Assembly: GCF_000341225.1 (NCBI RefSeq) | Contig: NZ_ANAC01000005.1 | Location: forward strand, 124,001 to 188,000 | Direction of reading: 5' to 3' | Length of the DNA stretch: 64,000 bases | From: Nocardiopsis alba DSM 43377 | GTDB lineage: Bacteria; Actinomycetota; Actinomycetes; Streptosporangiales; Streptosporangiaceae | Shown: positions 45,421-54,111 of the stretch, one piece after another | Layout of the letters: every line of letters starts with the position of its first letter | Position numbering within the stretch: position 1 is the first letter of the stretch | Translations under genes and position numbers: made by a program | Notes under the pieces: generated by a model | The model's database searches: none | What the model saw: the letters and a program-made list of their open reading frames with translations, nothing else | Told to the model about the DNA's origin: nothing

Positions 45421-46815
45421 GTGCGGGCTCTTCCAGGGGGCGCGCGTGTCTACGTCGGAATCATCGTTGTCAGTGCCGTCACCATCGTGCTCGTGGGGCC
45501 TTACACGGGTATCGACCTGGGGACCCTGGTACTCATCGCGGTTCTCTTCGTCGTCGCGGAGTCGATAAGCACACACGTCCTCGTCGACGTGGAGGAGGCC
45601 GGGATATCGCCGAGCTCGGCGGTCTCGCTGGCCGCGATCGTTCTGGTCGGCCCGGTCGGGGCGGCGGTGGTCGGGTTCTCCTCCTGTCTGGTGCTGCGCA
45701 GGCAGGGCCTGGTCAAACGGGCCTTCAACGGAGCCCAGTTCGCGCTCGCGGCGTACGCGGCCGGACACGTCTATCTCGCCCTCGGCGGCACCGTCGGCGT
45801 ACCGGGACAGTCGGACTTCCCCGGCATCGTCACGCCCTACGTCGCCGCGGTCCTCGCGCACACGCTGTTCAACTCGGTGCTCATCGGCATCCTCATGTGG
45901 TGCCTCGGAGTGGCCCGTACGGCCGGTTCACGGCCGCGACGCTGGCGTCCGCTGATCGCGCTGGAGGTCACCTCCATCGGCTACCAGATGCTGGGCCTGG
46001 CGATCGCCGCGGTCTGGGGCGCGGTCGGGGTCGTCGCGCCGCTCCTGGTGCTGCTGCCGCTGTTCATCGCACGCTGGACCTTCGGCCAACAGACCGCCGA
46101 GGTGCGGGCGCACGAGGCCACCCTGGCCACCCTGTGCCAGGCGGTGGAGACCAAGGACTACTACACGCGCGGGCACTGCATGCGCGTGGCCGAGGGTTCG
46201 GCCATGATCGCCGCGGAACTGGGCATGTCCGCCGAACGCGTGCAGAAGATCCGCTACGCCGGCATGCTCCACGACATCGGCAAGCTCGGTGTGCCCACCA
46301 AGGTGATCCAGAAGACCGGGAAGCTCACCGAGGACGAGTACGCGGCGATCAAGCTCCACCCGACCCGTGGCTACGAGATCGTCCGCGAGATCCGTTTCCT
46401 CGACGAGGCCCTCGCCGGCATCCGCCACCACCACGAGCGTCTGGACGGACGTGGATACCCGATGGGGCTGGTGGGGATGGAGATCCCCGAGTCCGCCCGC
46501 ATCATCAGCGTCGCCGACGTCTTCGACTGTCTGACCTCCACGCGGTCCTACCGCAAGGCCTGGTCGGTGGAGGAGGCGATCGCCGAACTCCGACGTTGCG
46601 CCGGGACCCAGTTCGACCCGAGGATGGTGGAGGCGTTGGTCCGGGCCGTCTCCCGCGAGGGATGGCAGACCCCGGACATCGCCGAACCGCCGGGCGGCTG
46701 TTACGGCTCTCCCGAACAGGGCGCGGACGCCGTGCCCGCGAAGGGCTCCGGCGGAGCGGTGACGGTCGCCGAGTCCACCTCGGCCGGAGCGGGAACGGGC
46801 GGTCAGGACCGGTGA
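45421..46815 (+). CDS. HD-GYP domain membrane protein, probable c-di-GMP phosphodiesterase
   Basis: 464 residues. Six or so transmembrane helices (about 8-215) form a sensor-like region, followed by an HD-GYP domain (about 235-430). HD is at His284-Asp285 in MLHDIGKLGVP, followed by HHHERLDGRGYP, the GYP signature. HD-GYP enzymes hydrolyse cyclic di-GMP. The tail is low-complexity. GTG 45421 begins MRALPGG. Its TGA overlaps the next gene's ATG (TGATG), a second HD membrane protein, so the two probably act together. Confidence 0.88.
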   Translation: MRALPGGARVYVGIIVVSAVTIVLVGPYTGIDLGTLVLIAVLFVVAESISTHVLVDVEEAGISPSSAVSLAAIVLVGPVGAAVVGFSSCLVLRRQGLVKRAFNGAQFALAAYAAGHVYLALGGTVGVPGQSDFPGIVTPYVAAVLAHTLFNSVLIGILMWCLGVARTAGSRPRRWRPLIALEVTSIGYQMLGLAIAAVWGAVGVVAPLLVLLPLFIARWTFGQQTAEVRAHEATLATLCQAVETKDYYTRGHCMRVAEGSAMIAAELGMSAERVQKIRYAGMLHDIGKLGVPTKVIQKTGKLTEDEYAAIKLHPTRGYEIVREIRFLDEALAGIRHHHERLDGRGYPMGLVGMEIPESARIISVADVFDCLTSTRSYRKAWSVEEAIAELRRCAGTQFDPRMVEALVRAVSREGWQTPDIAEPPGGCYGSPEQGADAVPAKGSGGAVTVAESTSAGAGTGGQDR

Positions 46816-48143
46816 TGACGCGGCGGTCGGACGAACGCGCGCCTTCGGACGTGCAGAGCGAGGGCCCCGAGGGCGGGGTCCTGAACCACCGGAGGAACGT
46901 TCCGTTCTGGCAGACCTCCCGCCCCCTGCGGGCGATGCTGGTGTCCGGTGTGGGCTTCGCCGGGCTGGTGGGGTTGGTGGGCACGGCCTCCGACGGGGTC
47001 GTCGACCCCTCGGTCGCGCTGGCCTTCTGCCTGGTCATCGCCTGCGGCGAGCTGGTCAGGATCACCCTGCCCGGCAACCGCGAATCGGCCCCGATCGCCC
47101 TGGCCGGGGCGATCGCCTACGCGTTCCTGCTCAGCGTGGGCGGCGATCCGGTCGAGCACGGCGTAGGCCAGGTCGTGGCCGTGGTCGCCCTGGGAGTGGC
47201 TCTGGGCGAACTGCCGCACGTGGCCGTGGGGCGCACGCCCAGGGTGGAGGACGCCGCTCGGAGGGTGCTCGTCGCCCTGCTGCTCGCGGCCTCCTTCCGG
47301 CCTCTGGCCGAGTACCTGTCCCTCACCGAGCCCTCGATCCTCGTCACCCTGCTCATGACGGTGCTGGTGGCGCTGGCCTGGCTGGTGGACGTGGCCGTCT
47401 CCGCGGTGCTGCGGGCCGAACGCCTGCGCACCCGCCTGTGGGTGGCCGGCCGGGACGAGGCCCGGGCACAGTTCGCCACCGGTGTCGCGATCTCCTCCAG
47501 CGGCGTGCTCATCGCTCTGGCCTGCACCGTCACCGGCCTGGTCGGTCTGCTGGTGTTCAGCGCCCCGCTCCTGGTGTCCCAGGTCGCCTTCCGTCGGCAC
47601 GCCGAGGTGCGCCGCACCTACCTGGAGACGGTGCGGGCGCTGTCCCGGGTCACCGAGGTCGGCGGCTACGTCGAGAACGGCCATTCCCGGAGGGTGAGCC
47701 GGCTCGCCCACGGGATCGCCTGTGAACTGGGGCTGTCCGAGCGCGAACTGCTGGAGCTGGAGTACGCGACGCTCATGCACGACATCGGTCAGCTCTCCCT
47801 GCGCGAGCCCATCGCGGGCGGGGCGACCGTGCTGGCCTCCCCGCGCGAACAGCGTCGGATCGCCGAGCTGGGGTCGGCGATCATTCGGGAGACCGGGGTG
47901 CTGGACAACGTCGCCGAACTGGTCCGACGTCAGTGCGAGCCGCTGGCCGGTGACGGCGACGAGGGGGTGCCGCCCCTGGGCAGTCGCATCATCAAGGTCG
48001 CCAACGCCTTCGACGACCTGGTGGGGGACAGCGGCGACGCCGAGCGCCGCACCGCCGTCCTGGAACGGTTGCGCATGGACACCGACAGCGAGTACGACCC
48101 GCGTGTGGTGGAGGCCCTGGCCGGCATCCTGAACCGCTCCTGA
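46815..48143 (+). CDS. Degenerate HD-domain membrane protein
   Basis: 442 residues with the same layout as its upstream partner: helices at about 40-260, then an HD domain. The metal site keeps YATLMHDIGQLSL, but the region that should hold HHxxxxGxGYP reads RRQCEPLAGDGDEGVPPL, so the GYP motif is lost. Enzymatic activity on c-di-GMP is doubtful; it may be a regulatory paralogue. ATG 46815 overlaps the upstream stop. A terminator separates it from the convergent dasR gene. Confidence 0.82.
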   Translation: MTRRSDERAPSDVQSEGPEGGVLNHRRNVPFWQTSRPLRAMLVSGVGFAGLVGLVGTASDGVVDPSVALAFCLVIACGELVRITLPGNRESAPIALAGAIAYAFLLSVGGDPVEHGVGQVVAVVALGVALGELPHVAVGRTPRVEDAARRVLVALLLAASFRPLAEYLSLTEPSILVTLLMTVLVALAWLVDVAVSAVLRAERLRTRLWVAGRDEARAQFATGVAISSSGVLIALACTVTGLVGLLVFSAPLLVSQVAFRRHAEVRRTYLETVRALSRVTEVGGYVENGHSRRVSRLAHGIACELGLSERELLELEYATLMHDIGQLSLREPIAGGATVLASPREQRRIAELGSAIIRETGVLDNVAELVRRQCEPLAGDGDEGVPPLGSRIIKVANAFDDLVGDSGDAERRTAVLERLRMDTDSEYDPRVVEALAGILNRS

Positions 48144-48179
48144 GACCGCCCCGCGGCCCGGGGAAGGGCCCGGGCGGTC
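48144..48179. terminator. Bidirectional hairpin between the HD gene and dasR
   Basis: 8-bp perfect outer arms (48144-48151 with 48172-48179) and further GC pairing inside. Placed 1 nt after one stop and 11 nt before the other. Confidence 0.75.
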
Positions 48180-48190
48180 GGGGAACGGGG

Positions 48191-48934
48191 TCAGTCCGTG
48201 GGGGGACGAAGCCGGGTGACGAACTTGTACCGGTCGCCCCGGTAGAGCGAGCGGACCCATTCCACGGGATGTCCGTCGCCGTCGAAGCTGTGCTGGCAGT
48301 GCAGCACCAGTGGCAGACCCACGTCGACACCGAGCAGACGTGCCTCGTTCGGCGTCGCCAGGACCGTCTCGATGGAGGCCTCGGCCTCGGCGAGGGAGAC
48401 GTCGTAGGCGCTCGCCAACGCCTCGTAGAGCGAGGCGTAGCGGTCGAGCTGGCGTCGTAGGCCCGGGAAGCGCCGGGCGGCCAGGTGGGCGGTCTCCACG
48501 GCCATCGGCTCGCCGTTGGCCAGACGGAGACGTTCGATCCGCAGCACACGGCCGCCCGAACGGATCGCGAGCAGCTCGGCCAGCTGGTCGTCGGCGTTGA
48601 TGTAGCTGACGTCCAGGATGCGGGTGGCGGGGTGCAGGCCGTGGGCGCGCATCTCCTGCGTGTAGCTGGTCAGCTGGAGGATCTGCGCGACCTTCGGCTT
48701 GGCGACGAACGTGCCCTTGCCCTGGATACGCAGCAGGCGCCCCTCGACGACCATCTCGGTCAGGGCCTGGCGCACGGTGGTGCGCGAGGTGCCGAACTGG
48801 GTGGCCAGGGCGCGCTCCGGCGGGACCGGGTTGCCCGCGGGCATGGCGTCGATCAGTTCCAGCAGCTGCTTCTTGACCTGGTAGTACTTGGGCACACGAG
48901 GGTTGCCGTCCAGTGTTGTGCGCTGACCAGTCAT
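48191..48934 (-). CDS. dasR: GntR/HutC-family regulator, DasR homologue
   Basis: 247 residues. The winged helix (about 15-85) reads [61 protein letters not shown], closely following streptomycete DasR. The UTRA ligand domain follows (about 95-245), with ILRIERL-like and [14 protein letters not shown] ends. DasR represses GlcNAc/chitin genes and is released by glucosamine-6-phosphate. ATG 48934 follows AAGGAG. A dre-like box lies 74 bp upstream, consistent with autoregulation. nagA is elsewhere in the window. Confidence 0.9.
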   Translation of the reverse strand: MTGQRTTLDGNPRVPKYYQVKKQLLELIDAMPAGNPVPPERALATQFGTSRTTVRQALTEMVVEGRLLRIQGKGTFVAKPKVAQILQLTSYTQEMRAHGLHPATRILDVSYINADDQLAELLAIRSGGRVLRIERLRLANGEPMAVETAHLAARRFPGLRRQLDRYASLYEALASAYDVSLAEAEASIETVLATPNEARLLGVDVGLPLVLHCQHSFDGDGHPVEWVRSLYRGDRYKFVTRLRPPTD

Positions 48935-49007
48935 CAGTCTCCTTCGCGGCGTCACGCTCTCACACACCCGGCCCGTCAGCGGCCGGCGGTCGGCCCTTCG
49001 GCCCCCG

Positions 49008-49023
49008 ATTGGTGTGGACCACT
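49008..49023. promoter_or_regulatory. dre-like box (DasR-responsive element)
   Basis: ATTGGTGTGGACCACT matches the recalled consensus ACTGGTCTAGACCACT at 13 of 16 positions. It sits between dasR and the divergent pdtaS gene. Confidence 0.6.
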
Positions 49024-49040
49024 GGTCGAGTGCGTATCCC

Positions 49041-49068
49041 TTGAGTATGCACCGCTTCGTGGGATGAT
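49041..49068 (+). promoter_or_regulatory. Candidate leaderless promoter of pdtaS
   Basis: TTGAGT (49041-49046), 16-nt spacer, GATGAT (49063-49068); GTG 49075 follows 6 nt later without a ribosome-binding site. Confidence 0.4.
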
Positions 49069-49074
49069 TTGTGA

Positions 49075-50625
49075 GTGCCTCACCTCAGCGACCTCATTCG
49101 CCGTCATACGTCACTCAAACAGGCGGACCTGGAGTGGATCCACTCCCTTGTCTCCGATTGGCAGCTTCTGGCCGACCTCTCCTTCGCCGACCTGGTGTTG
49201 TGGGTGCGTCTCCGTGACGACGACGGCTGGGTCGCCACCGCGCAGATGCGGCCCACCACCGGTCCGACCGCCTTTCAGGACGACCTGGTCGAGACCGTCC
49301 TACGGGACGACATGGCCGATGTCACCTCCCGCTCGGGGGCCAGGGTGGTCGGCCGTCGCGCCCTGATCGACCGGGCCTGGAGCGAGGGGCGGATCTGCCG
49401 GGACGGAGACCCGGACTGGTCGGGCGGGGTGCCCGTGCGGGAGGAGACCATTCCGGTCCGCCGCCAGGGCAACCTCATCGCGGTCATCCAGCGCAGCACC
49501 AACCTGAGTTCGGCCCGCACCCCCAGCCGCCTGGAACTCACCTATCTCCAGAGCGCGGGCGACCTGGCGCAGATGATCGCGGAGGGCGCCTTCCCCTTCA
49601 GCGACCAGGGGCCGCTCATGGTGCGCTCCCCGAGGGTGGGCGACGGTCTGCTGCGGCTGGACCAGAACGGCGAGGTGGTCTACGCCAGCCCCAACGCGCT
49701 GTCGGCGTACCGACGTTTGGGTCTGGCCGCCGATCTGGTCGGGGCGCGACTGGACCGGACCACCCTGGAGCTCGCGGCGCCGGGCGAGGCCCGTGACGAG
49801 AACCTGACCTACACGGCCAGCGGCCGGGCCCCTCAGGAGGCCGAGGTCGAGGCGCGCGGGGTCACGGTCCAGTTGCGAGCGATCCCACTGGTCATCGACG
49901 GGGTGCGGATCGGGGCCCTGGTGATGGTCCGGGACGTCACCGAACTACGGCGGCGTGAGCGCGAGCTGATGACCAAGGACGCCACCATCCGGGAGATCCA
50001 CCACCGGGTGAAGAACAACCTCCAGACCGTGGCGGCGCTCCTGAGGCTTCAGTCCCGTCGTCTGGACGTGCCGGAGGCGCGCGCCGCCCTGGACGAGGCG
50101 GTGGGCCGTGTGGGGTCGATCGCGATCGTGCACGAGATGCTCTCGCACACACCGGACGAGGTCGTCGACTTCGATGACATCGCGGACCGGGTCATGCAGA
50201 TGGCCGCGGAGGTCTCCTCCACGGGGAAGGCGGCGATCCCGCGCCGGAACGGTGGTTTCGGCCTGCTGAACGCCCTGGTGGCGACGCCGTTGTCGATGGT
50301 CCTGGCGGAGCTGGTGCAGAACGCGGTCGAGCACGGTCTGGGCCAGGGGCCGGGGGAGATCGAGGTGCGGGTGCGGCGTTTCGACTCCGAGCCGGGGTCC
50401 GAGGTGCCGAGCACCTTGGAACTGGCCGTCTCCGATGACGGCGGGGGGCTTCCGGAGGACTTCGATCTGGAGGGGACCACGAGTCTGGGGTTGCAGATCG
50501 TGCGGACCCTGATCGTGGGGGAGCTGGGCGGCACCCTGGCGATCGAACCGAAGGAGGGCGGCGGCACGGAGGTCGCGATCAGCCTGCCGCTGGAGCACGA
50601 GGAGGGCGAGGTCCCCTACGGATAG
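49075..50625 (+). CDS. pdtaS: Sensor histidine kinase PdtaS
   Basis: 516 residues, soluble. A GAF-like domain (about 30-170) and a PAS-like domain (about 190-295) precede a HisKA_2 kinase. The phosphoacceptor box is [22 protein letters not shown]. The ATP-binding domain has N-box [10 protein letters not shown]1 [12 protein letters not shown] and G2 TSLGLQIV. In mycobacteria PdtaS phosphorylates the ANTAR RNA-binding regulator PdtaR and senses metals or c-di-GMP. PdtaR is not in the window. The gene faces whiB1, as I recall in related genomes. Confidence 0.92.
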   Translation: MPHLSDLIRRHTSLKQADLEWIHSLVSDWQLLADLSFADLVLWVRLRDDDGWVATAQMRPTTGPTAFQDDLVETVLRDDMADVTSRSGARVVGRRALIDRAWSEGRICRDGDPDWSGGVPVREETIPVRRQGNLIAVIQRSTNLSSARTPSRLELTYLQSAGDLAQMIAEGAFPFSDQGPLMVRSPRVGDGLLRLDQNGEVVYASPNALSAYRRLGLAADLVGARLDRTTLELAAPGEARDENLTYTASGRAPQEAEVEARGVTVQLRAIPLVIDGVRIGALVMVRDVTELRRRERELMTKDATIREIHHRVKNNLQTVAALLRLQSRRLDVPEARAALDEAVGRVGSIAIVHEMLSHTPDEVVDFDDIADRVMQMAAEVSSTGKAAIPRRNGGFGLLNALVATPLSMVLAELVQNAVEHGLGQGPGEIEVRVRRFDSEPGSEVPSTLELAVSDDGGGLPEDFDLEGTTSLGLQIVRTLIVGELGGTLAIEPKEGGGTEVAISLPLEHEEGEVPYG

Positions 50626-50648
50626 GGGGTCGTCCGAGGGAGCGGAGC

Positions 50649-50674
50649 CGTTCCCCCTCGCGCCGGGGGGAACG
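50649..50674. terminator. Hairpin between pdtaS and whiB1
   Basis: 9-bp perfect arms (50649-50657 with 50666-50674) and 8-nt loop, between convergent genes. Confidence 0.75.
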
Positions 50675-50704
50675 TCGGCTTCGTGTGTCCCGAGTGGGAC
50701 GATT

Positions 50705-50965
50705 CTAGGAAGTGCGGACCATCGGTCGCGTGGTGAGGCCGCCGCGACGCTTCATGCGACGCCGCTCCTCCTCGGAGGTGCCGCCCCAGACGCCACCGTC
50801 CTGACCGCTCTCCAGGGCCCAGCGCAGACACGCGGAGCTGACCGGACAGCGCCCGCAGACGGCCTTGGCCTCTTCGATCTGGATCAGTGCGGGTCCGTGG
50901 GCGCCGATGGGGAAGAAGAGTTCGGGGTCTTCGTCACGGCAGGCTGCGTCATGGCGCCAGTCCAT
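50705..50965 (-). CDS. whiB1: WhiB-family iron-sulfur regulator WhiB1
   Basis: 86 residues. The four [4Fe-4S] ligands Cys9, Cys37, Cys40 and Cys46 occupy the same positions as in M. tuberculosis WhiB1, with the GVWGG turn and basic RRRMKRRGG tail. WhiB1 binds the housekeeping sigma factor region 4 and its cluster reacts with NO. ATG 50965 follows GAGGAG with 8-nt spacing; an upstream GTG at 50974 would add three residues. A CRP-like site lies about 20-36 bp upstream. Confidence 0.96.
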   Translation of the reverse strand: MDWRHDAACRDEDPELFFPIGAHGPALIQIEEAKAVCGRCPVSSACLRWALESGQDGGVWGGTSEEERRRMKRRGGLTTRPMVRTS

Positions 50966-50985
50966 GCGGTCCACTCCTCACAGGT

Positions 50986-51001
50986 TGTGAAGCTTTTCAC
51001 G
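50986..51001. promoter_or_regulatory. CRP-like site upstream of whiB1
   Basis: TGTGA-AGCTTT-TCACG, nine of ten conserved bases of TGTGA-N6-TCACA. M. tuberculosis whiB1 is known to be controlled by the CRP homologue Rv3676. A minus-strand TTGCAC at 51013-51008 may be the -35. Confidence 0.6.
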
Positions 51002-51236
51002 ATCGCTGTGCAAGGGCACCCGGTGGAAGGGCCCCACCGGAGGGGTCCGCACGTCGGGGGTCGAGGTTTCACCCCGCGGCCATGCGGGAAGCGCCCAAAT
51101 TAACTCGCCCGTAACTCGCGGCGATATCTTGAGCGTGACAGCATCACGGAGGGCACGCAAGAGTTCCCGAGGCCGAAGGTCCTGTTCGACGTGTCGGGTG
51201 TGTCACAGTCGCCGTGAATGGCTCTTTTCTCGGTAA

Positions 51237-52169
51237 TTAACAGAAGATTCGTAATGCCTTCGGTACCGAGTGGAAGTTGACCTCTTCACGCTCTCCCAGG
51301 TATTCACCATCGATTTGGAAGGCCCTCGGGTGGTTCGAGGTGACCCGCAGAGAGTCACGATCGTGCCAGGTCACGTAGCCGTCGCCACGTGCGGGAAGCC
51401 CTTTGGGCAGGAACATTTGGGAAAGGACCCACCCGGTCAGCCAGTAGGAGGAGCGGGTCAGCGCGAAAGCGTCCAGGCCCAGCTCGAAACGGGAGGACGG
51501 GGTCGGCTGAAGAGGGAGTGCCCCGGCGTAGGTCCACGGCGTGGTGTTGGTGACCAGAGCGAAATAGACCTCGTCCAGGGACCTTCCGCCGGTGGACACG
51601 GTAAGTGACGGATCGCGGATATCCCCGCCGAAGAACAGCTTTACCGCGACCTCCGCGTACAGGGCGGGTGTGGCCTTCCGGCCGTTCTCCCGCTCATGCT
51701 CCACCTGCTGCACGACGTCGGCGTCCCAGCCGAATCCGGCACAGAACGTGAAGTAGCGGTCGTCCTGGTCGCCGGTGATCCGGCCCAGATTGACCTCGCG
51801 TTCACGGCCGGCGCGGATCGCCCCCAGGATCTGGCCGGTGGCCTCGACCGGGTCTCCGGAGACGCCCAGCGAGCGGATGAACACGTTGGCGCTGCCCCCG
51901 GGGATGACCGCGTAGCGGGGGCGGGGCAGGTCCTTCGGGGTGCTCAGGAGGCCGTTGACGACCTCGTTGACGGTGCCGTCGCCGCCCAGGCTCAGGACGA
52001 GCTCGTAGCCGCGGGACGAGGCCTCGCGCGCCAGTTCGCGAGCATGGTCGCGGTAGGCGGTCTCGACGGTGGTGACGTCCAGCTCCGACGCCAGCGCGCC
52101 CAGGATCACCTCGCGGGTGCGGTCGGTGGTCGTGGTCGCTTTGGGGTTCACGATGAAGAGGGCGCGCAC
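51237..52169 (-). CDS. Diacylglycerol kinase/YegS-like lipid kinase
   Basis: 310 residues with the DAGK catalytic domain: RALFIVNPKATTTTDR at the start, nucleotide-binding LSLGGDGTVNEVVNG, and VIPGGSANVFIRSLG. The C-terminal beta-domain carries AGFGWDADVV and AFQIDGEYLG. The family phosphorylates diacylglycerol or related lipids such as undecaprenol or sphingosine. GTG 52169 follows a TAGACT box by 6 nt, so the mRNA is probably leaderless. The 270-bp gap to whiB1 (50966-51236) holds no other gene. Confidence 0.92.
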   Translation of the reverse strand: MRALFIVNPKATTTTDRTREVILGALASELDVTTVETAYRDHARELAREASSRGYELVLSLGGDGTVNEVVNGLLSTPKDLPRPRYAVIPGGSANVFIRSLGVSGDPVEATGQILGAIRAGREREVNLGRITGDQDDRYFTFCAGFGWDADVVQQVEHERENGRKATPALYAEVAVKLFFGGDIRDPSLTVSTGGRSLDEVYFALVTNTTPWTYAGALPLQPTPSSRFELGLDAFALTRSSYWLTGWVLSQMFLPKGLPARGDGYVTWHDRDSLRVTSNHPRAFQIDGEYLGEREEVNFHSVPKALRIFC

Positions 52170-52175
52170 TCGGCC

Positions 52176-52181
52176 AGTCTA
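52176..52181 (-). promoter_or_regulatory. -10 box of the leaderless lipid-kinase gene
   Basis: On the minus strand TAGACT, GGCCGA, then GTG. No ribosome-binding site is present. Confidence 0.5.
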
Positions 52182-52297
52182 GAGGTAGGTGGGAACGTCC
52201 TCGCGCTTCGGGGTGATATGGGACACATTCGCGCATCGAGGGCGGGGTGGGCCGGGGCCCGGGAGAGGAGGGGACGGAGCGCGTATAGGCTCGTCAG

Positions 52298-52717
52298 GTG
52301 TCTTCGCGTCCCATCACCATCATCGTCGCCGCCGCGCTGGAGGCCCTGATCGGGCTGGTCGCGGCGCTCGCCGGACTCTACAGCCTGTACACCGCCTTCA
52401 CCGGGCAGGCCTCGGACGTGGCCTCCTCGGCCCTTCCGCTGACCGTGATCGGTGTGGGCGTGGGCGTTCTGCTGATCCACGTCGCGCGTGGCCTGCTGCA
52501 ATTGCGCGAATGGGCCAGGACACCGGTCGTGGTCACCCAGCTGTTCATGGCCGTGGTGTCCTACTACATGTTCACGAGCGATCAGTACGTGATCGGGGCG
52601 GTCATGCTCGGTACGGCCATCGTGGCCGCGGCCGCCGTCCTCGCTCCGTCCACGACCGCGGCGCTGTTCCCCGACGAGTCGTCCGGACGTCGGCAGCACC
52701 GCGGTCGTAGGCCCTAG
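52298..52717 (+). CDS. Small four-helix membrane protein
   Basis: 139 residues with four hydrophobic helices: about 5-30, 45-70, 78-98 and 100-120. The tail is polar and basic (ESSGRRQHRGRRP). No family recognised; similar small integral membrane proteins are common next to sigma-factor genes. GTG 52298 lies 8 nt after TATAGG (52284-52289), suggesting a very short leader. Convergent with the sigma-factor gene. Confidence 0.78.
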   Translation: MSSRPITIIVAAALEALIGLVAALAGLYSLYTAFTGQASDVASSALPLTVIGVGVGVLLIHVARGLLQLREWARTPVVVTQLFMAVVSYYMFTSDQYVIGAVMLGTAIVAAAAVLAPSTTAALFPDESSGRRQHRGRRP

Positions 52718-52760
52718 CGGGTTCTCCCCCGGGCCCCGCGCGGCCCGGAGAGCACACTTC

Positions 52761-53564
52761 CTAGTCGTCGGTGGTCAGCGCCTGTCGCAGTTGTGCCAGG
52801 GTCCGTGCCAGCAGGCGCGAGACGTGCATCTGGGAGATGCCGAGCTCCTGCGCGATCTGGGACTGGGTCATGTTGCCGAAGAAGCGCAGTAGCAGGATCC
52901 GCTTCTCCCTCGGCGGCAACTGCTCCAGCAGGGGCTTGAGGGACTCCCGGTACTCCACCCCCTCCAAGGACTCGTCGACGATCCCCAGCGAGTCGGCCAC
53001 CGCGGGGGCGTCCTCGTCACCGCTGTCGGGAGCGTCCAACGAGACCGTCGAGTAGGCGTTGGCGGACTCCAGGCCCTCCAGCACCTCCTCCTCGGTCATC
53101 TGAAGGTGCTGGGCCAGCTCGGCGACGGTGGGGGAGCGCCCCTCCCGCTGAGACAGATCGCTGACGGCCTTGGTCAGCGACAGCTTCAGCTCTTGGAGGC
53201 GGCGGGGAACCCGTACCGCCCATCCCTTGTCACGGAAGTGGCGTTTGATCTCGCCGACGATCGTCGGGGTCGCGTAGGTGGAGAACTCCACCCCTCGCTC
53301 CAGGTCGAACCGGTCGATGGACTTGATCAGTCCGATCGTGGCCACCTGGGTGAGATCGTCCAGCCACTCGCCTCGGTTGCGGAACCGTCGGGCCAGGTAC
53401 TCCACCAAGGGCAGATGGAGCTCCACCAGCTCGTCGCGGATCCTGCGGCGTTCGGCCGAGTCCGCGTCGAGCTCGTTAAGGCGCTCGAACAACTCTCTCG
53501 CGCGTGCCCGATCGGGCACCGCGTGCTCGGTCTTCGCTGTCAGAGCGGGCCCCCTTTCGCTCAC
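52761..53564 (-). CDS. SigB/SigF/SigG-type alternative sigma factor
   Basis: 267 residues with sigma regions 2 (DDLTQVATIGLIKSIDRFDLERGVEFSTYATPTIVGEIKRHFRDKGW), 3 (RRLQELKLSLTKAVSDLSQREGRSPTVAELAQHL) and 4 (LPPREKRILLLRFFGNMTQSQIAQELGISQMHVSRLL). This is the stress/sporulation sigma class controlled by partner switching. GTG 53564 overlaps the TGA of the upstream anti-sigma gene (GTGA), an order seen in sigB/sigF operons. Which streptomycete paralogue it matches cannot be told without a tree. Confidence 0.94.
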   Translation of the reverse strand: MSERGPALTAKTEHAVPDRARARELFERLNELDADSAERRRIRDELVELHLPLVEYLARRFRNRGEWLDDLTQVATIGLIKSIDRFDLERGVEFSTYATPTIVGEIKRHFRDKGWAVRVPRRLQELKLSLTKAVSDLSQREGRSPTVAELAQHLQMTEEEVLEGLESANAYSTVSLDAPDSGDEDAPAVADSLGIVDESLEGVEYRESLKPLLEQLPPREKRILLLRFFGNMTQSQIAQELGISQMHVSRLLARTLAQLRQALTTDD

Positions 53565-53986
53565 GCCGGCTCCAGCGTGCCGCGGCGTTTGTACAGGACG
53601 ATGTAGACGCGATCGTCCGAGGCGACCCCCGAGTCGACGTCCCCGGCCAGGGCCGACAGGACGGTCCAGGCGAAGGTGTCGCGGGCCGGAAGACGCCCGT
53701 CGGCGGTCAGCACCGAGACGGAGATGCGCATCCCGTCGGGGGTGAGTTCGAACTCCGTGGTCAGTTCTGTGCCGGGCAGAGCCTGGGAGAGGAGCATCGC
53801 GCAGGCCTCGTCGACACCGATCCTCAGATCCTCGATCTCGTCGAGGGTGAAGTCGAGCCGGGCGGCCAGACCCGCCGTCGCCGTCCGCAACACCGACAGG
53901 TAGGCGCTGTCGGCGGGCATGTTGACGGTGACGGCGTCGCGTACTCCGGTGGCGTCGGCCATGGGCACAGCGGTTTCTTCGGTCAC
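53561..53986 (-). CDS. RsbW-like anti-sigma factor (HATPase)
   Basis: 141 residues with the GHKL fold: VNMPADSAYLSVLRTATAGLAARLDFTLDEIEDLRIGVDEACAMLL, where the DEACAMLL N-box helix contains the Mg/ATP Glu, then TTEFELTPDGMRISVSV. It should sequester the downstream sigma factor until an anti-anti-sigma factor intervenes. GTG 53986 is chosen because AAGGAGG lies 4 nt away. No antagonist gene adjoins. A sigma-B-like promoter lies upstream. Confidence 0.9.
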   Translation of the reverse strand: MTEETAVPMADATGVRDAVTVNMPADSAYLSVLRTATAGLAARLDFTLDEIEDLRIGVDEACAMLLSQALPGTELTTEFELTPDGMRISVSVLTADGRLPARDTFAWTVLSALAGDVDSGVASDDRVYIVLYKRRGTLEPA

Positions 53987-54037
53987 GTCCCTCCTTCGGG
54001 GGGCGAGGTTGCCGCTTGAGAGCAATGTATCTCGTTT

Positions 54038-54061
54038 CACCCTGCCACCGCCGCAGGGAAC
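54038..54061 (-). promoter_or_regulatory. SigB-like promoter of the anti-sigma/sigma operon
   Basis: On the minus strand GTTCC (54061-54057), 14-nt spacer, GGGTG (54042-54038). The recalled SigB consensus is GnnT-N14-16-GGGTAC/T, so this fits apart from the last bases. It suggests positive autoregulation. Confidence 0.5.
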
Positions 54062-54111
54062 GAAGATCGTGTCCGTCCGAGAACGCCCGAACACGAGACG
54101 AATGGCCGGCC

